Assembly (NCBI GenBank): GCA_004524535.1 | Contig: SDNY01000024.1 | Coordinates: forward strand, 1 to 37,695 | Source: Promethearchaeota archaeon | GTDB taxonomy: Archaea > Asgardarchaeota > Lokiarchaeia > Sigyniarchaeales > SOKP01 | Reading direction: 5' to 3' | DNA: 37,695 nt | Shown here: positions 16,081 to 23,412 of the stretch, in pieces | How the letters are laid out: each line of letters opens with the position of its first letter | Position numbering within the stretch: the stretch's first letter is position 1 | Notes under the pieces: generated by a model | What the model saw: only the letters and a program-made list of their open reading frames with translations | Told to the model about the DNA's origin: nothing | Databases searched by the model: none | Translations under genes and position numbers: made by a program

Positions 16081-16552
16081 TATGAAAATCGAAGAATTTT
16101 ATTATATTTTATGAATTAATAAAAATATTTTAACCTATTATAAGGTAGCTTTTTATTATTTTATATTTTTTCTATAACAAAATGATTTTTATTAACTCAC
16201 AGATAATATAAAAATTCATAAATCAGCGTACCGGAATTTAATTTTTTTTGCTTTTTTTATTTCATTTTAAGCCAAATTGGTGAATTAATATCAAATCATC
16301 AAAAATCATAGTAATCTGGATTCATTTTTTCACAAATTTAAAAATTTGGCAGAGACTCACGAAATTACACCAGATTGATCATTGATATATCTTCCGACAA
16401 AATTTTTTAAACATTTTCATTTTTTTCTTCATAAATTTATCATAATATCAAAATCTTTAAATATATATTTGATCTTCATTTATGTAACAATTAAAATAAA
16501 AATTAATCCTAAAATAAAAATAAAAAATTAAAAAGTGGAGGAATGAATTAGT
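16081..16552. other. 472-base AT-rich intergenic region
   Basis: No open frame of note on either strand. It holds the divergent promoters of the Fe-S gene (-) and histone (+). GCCAAATT at 16271-16278 is complementary to AATTTGGC at 16343-16350, with TGAAT/ATTCA inside, giving a possible 80-base imperfect hairpin. The stretch 16350-16400 is less AT-biased than its surroundings and could be a small RNA, but nothing confirms it. Confidence 0.4.
16456..16467 (+). promoter_or_regulatory. Probable TATA box of the histone gene
   Basis: TTTAAATATATA lies about 86 bases before the ATG of the histone gene and fits the archaeal TATA consensus. The 5' leader would be about 60 bases and carries GGAGG at 16537-16541. 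Confidence 0.4.
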
Positions 16553-16768
16553 ATGGCAGGTAGAGATTATATCAGCTGGAGTCCAATTAGACGCCTTATG
16601 AAACACAATGGAGCCATTATTGTTGCTCGAGATGCAGTAGACGAATTAGTTGATTGGATGGGATCCTCAGCTGAGAAAATCACAAAAACAGCGTTGTCCT
16701 TAACAAAACATGCAAAAAGAAAGAAGGTAACGCGAGATGATATACTTTTAGCAATTAAATACTTCTAA
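16553..16768 (+). CDS. Archaeal histone
   Basis: A 71-residue single histone fold that dimerises and wraps DNA. The sequence follows the HMf/eukaryotic H3-H4-type fold: helix 1 WSPIRRLMKHNG, loop 1 with R residues (ARDAV), the long helix 2 VDELVDWMGSSAEKITKTALSLTKHA, loop 2 KRKKVTRDDI and helix 3 LLAIKYF. KVTRDD is the classic loop 2 / helix 3 junction. There are no tails. A GGAGG lies 11 bases before the ATG. A T-tract follows the gene, and it stands alone, as expected for a highly expressed monocistronic gene. Confidence 0.96.
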   Translation: MAGRDYISWSPIRRLMKHNGAIIVARDAVDELVDWMGSSAEKITKTALSLTKHAKRKKVTRDDILLAIKYF

Positions 16769-16818
16769 ACGTAATTTTGGTTAACTTGGTTAACGAAAAC
16801 ATAAAATAAAACAAAATA

Positions 16819-16833
16819 TTTTTTTTTTTTTTT
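16819..16833 (+). terminator. Poly-T terminator after histone
   Basis: An uninterrupted run of 15 T on the plus strand about 50 bases after the histone stop. Archaeal RNA polymerase terminates at such tracts. Confidence 0.6.
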
Positions 16834-17062
16834 CTTTAGAAAGAAATAGTTATTTATTACTTATTCAATAGATAAAAATAGATTTTTTTTAATAAGAATA
16901 ATTCAATTGTATACTTAGATTAATTAATAGATTAAATAATATATATTACTAAACAAATAGAAAAGTTGATTTACTATCAATAGTGCTAATTTCGAAAAAA
17001 AGCATACTCAAAAATTATGTAATGCTATATCTATTCTTTTAACTGTTTCATATTCTCTATTT

Positions 17063-17470
17063 ATGGCAGCCGCTGGACACGCACCAATTAAACATGAAGG
17101 ATATAATGAAGATAAATTCACTATCGAAATTGATATTTCTGATAGAGAATTATTAAAGAGAAACATTAATAATTTTTATTTAAAAGAATCAATGGAATTA
17201 GTTAGTGAACTTAATTTAAATAATAGAGATCATAAAAGAATCTTTAAAAAATTTAAGAAAATATTTGAAAACTCAGAATTAATGGAAAAGTTACACATAA
17301 TTAACTCCAAAATTGCGTTTAATGAAAAGTCTGAATTTAAAGAGATAATGTTAGAAATCGTAACTAAAATTGACATTGATGAATTAATTCCATTTTTAGA
17401 ATACATATTTAGAAAAGATGATTTGATTTATTTCATTCAAGATTTATTTAATGCCAAATACATGAAATAA
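17063..17470 (+). CDS. Unknown 135-residue acidic/helical protein
   Basis: A soluble protein with no recognised domain. The N-terminus MAAAGHAPIKHEGYNED is followed by helices rich in Lys, Glu and Ile (LLKRNINNFYLKESMELVSEL, HKRIFKKFKKIFE). No cysteines, signal peptide or membrane helix. The ATG at 17063 has no Shine-Dalgarno and a pyrimidine-rich upstream, so it may be leaderless. It stands alone between the histone and the seven-helix membrane protein. Codon use is like that of its neighbours. Confidence 0.6.
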   Translation: MAAAGHAPIKHEGYNEDKFTIEIDISDRELLKRNINNFYLKESMELVSELNLNNRDHKRIFKKFKKIFENSELMEKLHIINSKIAFNEKSEFKEIMLEIVTKIDIDELIPFLEYIFRKDDLIYFIQDLFNAKYMK

Positions 17471-17510
17471 ATGGCAGAAAGATTTTTGTGAACTAATTAC
17501 TTCTAAGCGT

Positions 17511-17560
17511 TTGATCTATAAGATCAAGCAAAATATATTATAATTTTCTTTTTTTTTTTT
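17511..17560 (+). terminator. Hairpin plus T-tract after the 135-residue gene
   Basis: TTGATC (17511-17516) pairs with GATCAA (17522-17527), followed by a 12-base T run at 17549-17560. Likely terminator; the T run is the functional part in archaea. Confidence 0.5.
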
Positions 17561-17615
17561 CTTATTCTTAATAATAGGATATCTTTCCCTAAAATCTCAG
17601 TAAAAATAGATTAAA
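17561..17615 (+). repeat. 3'-end repeat, copy 1
   Basis: CTTAATAATAGGATATCTTT and the following bases to AGTAAA resemble the segment at 18845-18881 after the next gene. The copies lie in the same orientation on either side of the seven-helix membrane protein gene. Confidence 0.5.
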
Positions 17616-17743
17616 TAAAGATTTAAATGTTAGAATATTCACTCTCATTACATTAAAGTAAAATTTCGTCTTAAAAAGAAAATCCGAACGATAAATCTAC
17701 TAACAAAGCATATGCTTGGATTAATGTTTTTGGTGTTTAATTT

Positions 17744-18826
17744 ATGATTTCACCTATTAGTTGGATAAATGGATTTAGCGCTTTAGCGCTAGTTTCCGCT
17801 TCTTTTATCTTTGCATTTTATTTCGTGTATATTTATTGGAAGACAAAAAATAATATTTTACTCAATGGTGCTATTTTAGGTATTGCTTGTGCATTTGGTT
17901 GGATGGGAATTACATTGTCATTTTTATCTGTTGTAATATATGGATATAATCTGCCTGGGCTCAAATTATCTGTAAATATACTTTCCTATTCTACAATGCC
18001 CATTGGGTCTATGGCAATCTTAAATATAGCATGGGAGATGTTATTGCCTCCTAAACATAAAAAAAAAGTATTGATGGCAATAGGGATATTTAGTATTTTC
18101 TATTATATAGTATTATTTATGACATTTAATAGCGCAGTAGTATGTCCTGATGTCCCACCTGGAGAAATCTACGATGATTGGCTTTCATCTGAGGAACTCC
18201 CTTATTATTTAATATATGTTTTGATTTCAGGTATTACAATAATCTTTGCAATCGGTATATTAAGATTTTTTAAAGTTGTAATAGGTGATTTGCGAAAGAG
18301 AGCAATTTGGATTATTATTGCTACTCCAATAATGGGTAGTTGCATCTTGCTTGACACGGTGATTATTACAGATGCCATGTTTCAAGATCTTTTATTTATT
18401 GTTCGATTCCTAATGATTGTATCACTTTTTTGTACATACAAAGGTTTTAAACCACCTGAAGAAAAAATCATCGATTCTATTAAAGAAGATCGCGTGGATG
18501 ATGTACGAAGATCAGCAATCGAGAGAATGTTTGCCTCTAGACCTGAGAAGATTACCGAAGAGGAAATAAAGTTTTATAAAGAAAAAACAATTTGTTTAGT
18601 ATGCAGGAAAGAGGAAACTGGTTTTATCAATCTATTTATATGCCCAGAATGTAAGGCACTTTACTGCGAAAAATGCGCTCGAGCGTTAATTAAATTAGAG
18701 AACGCATGTTGGGCGTGCAACGAGGCAATCGACAAGTCAAAACCAGTAAAACTGCCAGAGAAAGAGGAAGAGAAAGTTATAGTAGAAGAAAAGAAGACCA
18801 AAAAAAAACCCACAAAGATAAAATAA
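17744..18826 (+). CDS. Seven-helix membrane protein with C-terminal eight-cysteine zinc finger
   Basis: A 360-residue protein with seven predicted membrane helices in residues 1-245 (for example ALVSASFIFAFYFVYIYW first, LLFIVRFLMIVSLF last). A cytoplasmic linker leads to C284-x2-C287-x12-C300-x2-C303-x4-C308-x2-C311-x10-C322-x2-C325, an eight-cysteine finger able to bind two zinc ions, and then a lysine-rich tail. The spacing is close to RING or B-box fingers, but the x4 between the fourth and fifth ligands and the lack of histidine differ from a standard RING. GGTG lies eight bases before the ATG. It may be a sensor or a membrane scaffold; ubiquitin-ligase activity is only a possibility. 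Confidence 0.78.
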   Translation: MISPISWINGFSALALVSASFIFAFYFVYIYWKTKNNILLNGAILGIACAFGWMGITLSFLSVVIYGYNLPGLKLSVNILSYSTMPIGSMAILNIAWEMLLPPKHKKKVLMAIGIFSIFYYIVLFMTFNSAVVCPDVPPGEIYDDWLSSEELPYYLIYVLISGITIIFAIGILRFFKVVIGDLRKRAIWIIIATPIMGSCILLDTVIITDAMFQDLLFIVRFLMIVSLFCTYKGFKPPEEKIIDSIKEDRVDDVRRSAIERMFASRPEKITEEEIKFYKEKTICLVCRKEETGFINLFICPECKALYCEKCARALIKLENACWACNEAIDKSKPVKLPEKEEEKVIVEEKKTKKKPTKIK

Positions 18827-18830
18827 TTAC

Positions 18831-18845
18831 TTTTTTTTTCTTTTT
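18831..18845 (+). terminator. T-tract terminator between convergent genes
   Basis: A T run broken once by C, directly after the seven-helix membrane protein gene. Confidence 0.5.
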
Positions 18846-18881
18846 CTTAATAATAGTATCTTTCCCCGTAATCTAAGTAAA
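18845..18881 (+). repeat. 3'-end repeat, copy 2
   Basis: CTTAATAATAGTATCTTTCC and following bases resemble 17561-17615, in the same position relative to a T-tract downstream of a plus-strand gene. Confidence 0.5.
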
Positions 18882-18902
18882 GATTTCAATTTTTAGAAAA
18901 AG

Positions 18903-19277
18903 TTATGTTGGAATATCTTTTAATTTTCCCTTTTTTAATAATTCTATCAAATTTTTAATATCTTGTTTGGGCGATCCCTTCATTGGGCTCTCAATTGCCT
19001 CCTTTGTTTTCCGAGGATGAAAATGATGTGGTCGACTAGATACATTCCAACGATCATCATAATTATCAAATCTACATCTATCTAATTCTAGTTTTGAAAA
19101 TATAATTGAGTAGCTATATTCTTCATAATCATTATATACAATGTAAAGATGGATTCCATCATGAAAAATAATATGAAGTTGTTTATCATCTACATTTATA
19201 GAGATAGTTTTTATTTCATTTGATAAATTTTGCTCGAAAATATCTCTAGCGATGTTTAATTTCGCGATTGCTTTCAT
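18903..19277 (-). CDS. Probable TumE-type toxin (DUF6516-like)
   Basis: A 124-residue protein. The central part is a beta-sheet (TISINVDDKQLHIIFHDGIHLYIVYND) and the C-terminal part has RFDNYDDRWN, then PHHFHPRK, then a short helix NLIELLKKG. This order (RxDN, PHHxH, terminal helix) fits the DUF6516/TumE toxin family as I remember it. A possible start at TTG 19292 exists, but the ATG at 19277 is better: its A is shared with the TAA of the upstream gene (TAATG), giving translational coupling typical of antitoxin-toxin pairs. Mechanism of the toxin is not known to me. Family assignment is moderate. Confidence 0.6.
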   Translation of the reverse strand: MKAIAKLNIARDIFEQNLSNEIKTISINVDDKQLHIIFHDGIHLYIVYNDYEEYSYSIIFSKLELDRCRFDNYDDRWNVSSRPHHFHPRKTKEAIESPMKGSPKQDIKNLIELLKKGKLKDIPT

Positions 19278-19528
19278 TATTGGCTTAACCAAATAGCTTT
19301 TCGATGCTCTAATCTATCAATTTCATCTTCAAGATTTTTTAAAATTATTGCCTCCTCTTCTGCCTCAGAAATAGTTCCATTTTTAGCATCTTCTAAGAAC
19401 TTGTTAGAAGATGTGTATCCCCACTTTTTTAAGATTTTTTCAATTTTTTTTCTTAAATGATTTAATTTGAAATCTACTAATTGAGCCAAATATTCCTTTT
19501 CTATTTTTACTTGAGTCATATCCATCAT
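19277..19528 (-). CDS. Probable antitoxin of the pair (TumA-like)
   Basis: An 83-residue, almost entirely helical, acidic protein (FLEDAKNGTISEAEEEAIILKNLEDEIDRLEHRK) encoded directly upstream of the TumE-like gene. Two ATG codons stand at the N-terminus (MMDM). Its stop overlaps the next start by one base. Position, small size and helical charge pattern support an antitoxin; no DNA-binding fold is evident, so it may only neutralise by binding. Confidence 0.55.
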   Translation of the reverse strand: MMDMTQVKIEKEYLAQLVDFKLNHLRKKIEKILKKWGYTSSNKFLEDAKNGTISEAEEEAIILKNLEDEIDRLEHRKAIWLSQ

Positions 19529-19821
19529 TTTTTATAATATCATTATTAATATAAATATTTATCAATTGAATTATCAAATGAACTTAAGAAATTGGATTTG
19601 ATTTCTTTTCCAATTAAAATTAATTTCATTTAATATCCAAATACCTATGGACTTTACCTTTTATTTTTTTTATTATTTTAATAGGATATTAATTAACTTT
19701 TCTTTTAGAAAAATTATATTTAACTATTAGAACAGATATATTTATTATGAAAAAACCTAATAACTAATTTAAGATATAGATTAAAATAAAAGAAAATTAT
19801 TTCATTGATTGGATTTTATCT

Positions 19822-21525
19822 ATGAGTCGTAATAATCCTTATAAACCCGAAAAAATCAAACTTGCCCTCCACAAGAAAATAATTTGGTTAATTTCAATGA
19901 TCGGATGTGGTATTTACGCTATAATTGTGATTTTTATCTTATTATCCAATCAAATACCTGCATCTGTGAAATTAATTACGATCATTAGCTACATGATAAT
20001 CGGACCATTAACCATCTACATATTATGGATATTATTTTATATTTGGAAAACAAAAAAATATCCTCCAAGTGAAAAATTAGTCAGTGATCGTAAACAATAC
20101 TTAATAATGCTTTTCCTTATTGGGATTTGCGTAGTTAATTTCGCAGCATACTGGAATTCGGGAATCATGGATCTTTGGCTTCTTGCCGCAAATGGGGTTT
20201 ATTTCGTTACAGGAGATGAAATTTTGGCTTCAGTATACTATTACGTTGGAGCTTATGGAATTACACCCGCACTTGGGGAAGAGTTTTTGAAATCTCTTCC
20301 CAGTATCTTAGCATTTTTCATTGTATTGCAGAGGAACAGTAATTCTGAACAAAAAGGAAAGGGCATGCTTGGAAACGAATTAAATGGATTTTTGTTTGGT
20401 TTGATAATAGGAATAACATTTGAGATATTAGAACTCATATCTTATCTTGGATTTACAGTATTATATGGTGGAAATGCCTTTGATATTTATATTCAGGTAA
20501 CAATTAGAGATTGGGCTCCAATTCACATATTAGGTGGTTCAATTGGAGGATTTGCAGCAGGGAGAGCAGAAAGACTTCGATTTGAGCGAGGAGAAGAGAA
20601 TCACCCCATGGGAAGTCAATTTATAAAATTTTTAAAACGATTTACCCCTCTCTGGCTCATCCCCGTTTCTATACACTTTCTATGGAATAGTTCTTCAATC
20701 TGGATTTTACTTTACGTTTATACAATTAACGCTCAAGGCACAAACCTAGATCTAATCCTTCAAATTATTGTATTTGTAGTATTAGGTTCTTTGTCTTTTG
20801 CTTTATTGTTATTCTTTTTAAGGCGAGCAAATAAAATTGCTAAAAAAACTTTTCGTTGCCCTGAAACAGGTATTATTGTTGTTAATGAAGATATTGTATG
20901 TACTTCTTTCAATGATAGAATCCCTTCTGAAGATATCCAATTCTCACAAATAAAGCCTGCCAATTTTTGTACTAATTGTGGCGAGCCTGTTAAGATTAAT
21001 GCCCGCTTTTGTATTAAATGTGGATTTAATATAGAGCAATTCAATTCAACTCCAACTACTTTATCACCAAATCCTACAAAACTCTATGATGGGTTTACAA
21101 TAGCTCTCTTTATTATCTCTTTAATAGCGACTCTAATTTTTCTCGTATTTGAGATAATTTTGTTTTTTTCAAATCTATTAATATATGGACCTGAAATATT
21201 ATTTATCCTAATTTTTCAGATTAGTATCAGCTTATTAACTTTAGGATTAATGATATACGCTGTCATACGTCTTTTAATGTTAATAAATGATTATGATGGA
21301 AGAAAGAGTATCTTGTATTGGTTGATCTTAATTTTTAATGTAATCGGAATGTTTGGAATATTATTTATAATTGGTATAGTTTACTTGTTGTATGCACCAT
21401 TTTATTATTATAGTACATTAGGAATAGGTATTCCATTTTTAATAGGAGCGGTAATTCTTCTCATTTTTATGATATTCGTAATATTAAAGGGACAACAAAC
21501 ATTCCAATACCAACGATTCATTTAA
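19822..21525 (+). CDS. PrsW-type intramembrane metalloprotease with internal zinc ribbon
   Basis: A 567-residue membrane protein. The PrsW motifs are present: E153-E154-x2-K157 (GEEFLKS), E201 and E204 in the next helix (GITFEILE), H235 (PIHILGG) and H285 (SIHFLWN). This family cleaves membrane proteins such as anti-sigma factors in bacteria and shares ancestry with CPBP proteases. After the protease domain a cytoplasmic zinc ribbon has C383, C386, C397 and C400 (FCTNCG, FCIKCG), followed by a further set of about four membrane helices (430-560), giving an unusual protease-ribbon-membrane layout. It lies just upstream of the PAP2 gene (38 bases), probably one transcript. Confidence 0.85.
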   Translation: MSRNNPYKPEKIKLALHKKIIWLISMIGCGIYAIIVIFILLSNQIPASVKLITIISYMIIGPLTIYILWILFYIWKTKKYPPSEKLVSDRKQYLIMLFLIGICVVNFAAYWNSGIMDLWLLAANGVYFVTGDEILASVYYYVGAYGITPALGEEFLKSLPSILAFFIVLQRNSNSEQKGKGMLGNELNGFLFGLIIGITFEILELISYLGFTVLYGGNAFDIYIQVTIRDWAPIHILGGSIGGFAAGRAERLRFERGEENHPMGSQFIKFLKRFTPLWLIPVSIHFLWNSSSIWILLYVYTINAQGTNLDLILQIIVFVVLGSLSFALLLFFLRRANKIAKKTFRCPETGIIVVNEDIVCTSFNDRIPSEDIQFSQIKPANFCTNCGEPVKINARFCIKCGFNIEQFNSTPTTLSPNPTKLYDGFTIALFIISLIATLIFLVFEIILFFSNLLIYGPEILFILIFQISISLLTLGLMIYAVIRLLMLINDYDGRKSILYWLILIFNVIGMFGILFIIGIVYLLYAPFYYYSTLGIGIPFLIGAVILLIFMIFVILKGQQTFQYQRFI

Positions 21526-21552
21526 GAGTTTATGAGGAGATAAAAAATAAAA

Positions 21553-21556
21553 GGTG
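21553..21556 (+). promoter_or_regulatory. Shine-Dalgarno GGTG(AT) before an ATA start
   Basis: AGGTGATT precedes ATA 21564 with seven bases after GGTG. No ATG, GTG or TTG lies in frame until 21669. Confidence 0.6.
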
Positions 21557-21563
21557 ATTAACA

Positions 21564-22319
21564 ATAAAAATTCATGACAAATTTCAAAAGGGTGTAGAAA
21601 ACGTTTTTTTTAAGGGAGAATCTACAAAATGGAGCCGAAAACTTACCTTCATTTTTGGAAATTTATTTTTGATGGTTTTTTTATATGGAATTATCATAAT
21701 GCTTATTTTATACACTTGGACGGGTAGTTTATATCCTGAAGGTACAGGTTATAGATTAGATTTTCTTGGTGAAAATTTTATTCCATTTGTTCCAGAAATG
21801 GCCATTTTCTATATTTTTTTATTTTTTCCAATGTTAATTCTAACTTTAATCTATTTCGGTTTTCTTGATGAAGAGAAAGGTTACGGTTTAGGATGGTCTA
21901 TCGTGATAATGAATGCTATCGCAACTATTATCTATATCATTTTTCCCGTATCAACTTACTGGTGGAGACAAGAGCTTTTGGCTAATAAAATTGAAGGCAA
22001 TTTTTTCGCAGATTTAATGTACTTCTATTACACGCACGAGACAAGTTTCAATTGCTTACCAAGTATGCATGCTGGAATGTCGACTATTTGTTTCTTCACT
22101 TGGTATCAGTACTATAAAATAAATCCAACTTTTAAGAGAAAAATTATAGCAATTATTGCTTTAATCATAGCAGTTGGAGTTGTGCTATCAACATTATTTG
22201 TGAAACAGCACTACATAATTGATGAGATTGCTGGAGTTGCATTAGCTTTTGCTGTTGGAATGTTTGTTTTTAGACGATCTAGCGGTTGGAATCCCTCTGA
22301 AATAACAAATCAAACCTAA
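21564..22319 (+). CDS. PAP2-superfamily phosphatase/phosphotransferase, ATA start
   Basis: A 251-residue membrane protein of the PAP2 group, close to the PAP2_3/AUR1-like type that handles lipid phosphates. About six membrane helices are visible. Catalytic motifs are LPSMHAG with H169 and KQHYIIDE with H216 and D220. The charged first 35 residues (KIHDKFQKGVENVFFKGEST) would be lost if the first conventional start, TTG 21669 or ATG 21672 inside the first helix, were used. The frame is open back to TGA 21555, and ATA 21564 sits seven bases after GGTG. The substrate may be an isoprenoid or lipid phosphate. It follows the PrsW-type gene by 38 bases. Confidence 0.88.
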   Translation: MKIHDKFQKGVENVFFKGESTKWSRKLTFIFGNLFLMVFLYGIIIMLILYTWTGSLYPEGTGYRLDFLGENFIPFVPEMAIFYIFLFFPMLILTLIYFGFLDEEKGYGLGWSIVIMNAIATIIYIIFPVSTYWWRQELLANKIEGNFFADLMYFYYTHETSFNCLPSMHAGMSTICFFTWYQYYKINPTFKRKIIAIIALIIAVGVVLSTLFVKQHYIIDEIAGVALAFAVGMFVFRRSSGWNPSEITNQT

Positions 22320-22377
22320 TTTCTTGCTAATCCTAAAATAACATTTTAAGTACATAATAATAAAATATTGATTAAAA

Positions 22378-23208
22378 ATGGGAAAAAGTAAGAAAAAAAC
22401 TGGTAGATCTGTAAGATATGTAAATATGCTCAAAAGACTTTATCGCCATGCTGATTTTTTAGCAAAATTAACCAAACTATCATTTATCCAAAAGCGTATT
22501 GATAAATCAACAGTGAACGATGAGATGATTTATCTAACAAAAGATAAAGTAATCCCCATAAATCAAGAAGTTGAAAAACCAACAGATATGGTTTTACCTT
22601 CAGAAGTTGTTGAATATTTCGTTAATAAAACAAAATATCATTGGATAATGAATTTTTGTATTTGTAGAGATTCTTTGAAATGTGAAGATTATCCTAGACA
22701 ATTAGGGTGCCTATTTATGGGTGAACCTGTCGTAGGAATTAATCCTGCATTTGGGAGATTGGTTACTAAGGAAGAAGCTTTAGAGCATCTTAAAAAATGT
22801 CGTGAGGCTGGATTAGTACATGTAATAGGTCGAAATGAACTAGACGCAAAATGGCTCGGAATTGGACCAGGTAGTAAACTACTTACAATATGTAATTGTT
22901 GTCCTTGTTGCTGTATAACTAGATATGCCCCAAAGGTAAAATTTGTTGGTAATACTCTTAAAAAGATGTCAGGAGTAGAAATAAAAGTAACTGATAAATG
23001 TATAGGATGTGGTACTTGTACGAGAGGCGTTTGTTTCGCTAATGCAATTGAAATTATTGATAATAAAGCGGTTATTAATGAAGAATGCCGAGGATGTGGT
23101 CGATGTGTAGATATATGCCCTCAAAAAGCAATTGAACTAATAATAAATGACGATAATTTCATAAAAAATTCAATAAAAAGAATAGATGAATTAGTAGATC
23201 TTACTTAA
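22378..23208 (+). CDS. Cysteine-rich Fe-S protein of the NCCPCCC type (paralogue 2)
   Basis: A 276-residue iron-sulfur protein. N-terminal basic region, then FCICRDSLKC and a further cysteine (GCLFMG), then at about residue 175 ICNCCPCCC, then two ferredoxin motifs, CIGCGTCTRGVC and CRGCGRCVDICP. The same arrangement as 15286-16080, with closest identity in the NCCPCCC element. Segment KEEALEHLKKCREAGLVHV matches the partner's KEEIIKLLNECDDRGLVHQ. The second ferredoxin motif is preserved; the first has one extra residue before its fourth cysteine. The ATG has no Shine-Dalgarno. Electron transfer is the likely role. Confidence 0.82.
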   Translation: MGKSKKKTGRSVRYVNMLKRLYRHADFLAKLTKLSFIQKRIDKSTVNDEMIYLTKDKVIPINQEVEKPTDMVLPSEVVEYFVNKTKYHWIMNFCICRDSLKCEDYPRQLGCLFMGEPVVGINPAFGRLVTKEEALEHLKKCREAGLVHVIGRNELDAKWLGIGPGSKLLTICNCCPCCCITRYAPKVKFVGNTLKKMSGVEIKVTDKCIGCGTCTRGVCFANAIEIIDNKAVINEECRGCGRCVDICPQKAIELIINDDNFIKNSIKRIDELVDLT

Positions 23209-23412
23209 GTAATATTTCAATTCCATTTTATTTCCTTTCATTTCGAAAATTGTATAGTAAAATATGTGGAACGACGTAATTTAACTCAAAGACCATCTTT
23301 CTTAACCTAATAAATGATCGAGGATTTAATTTAATAAACTAAAATCTTTTAAATTTCAATTTTCATAATTTAATATAGATTTATAGTTTATTATTGAATA
23401 ATTAAAATTATA

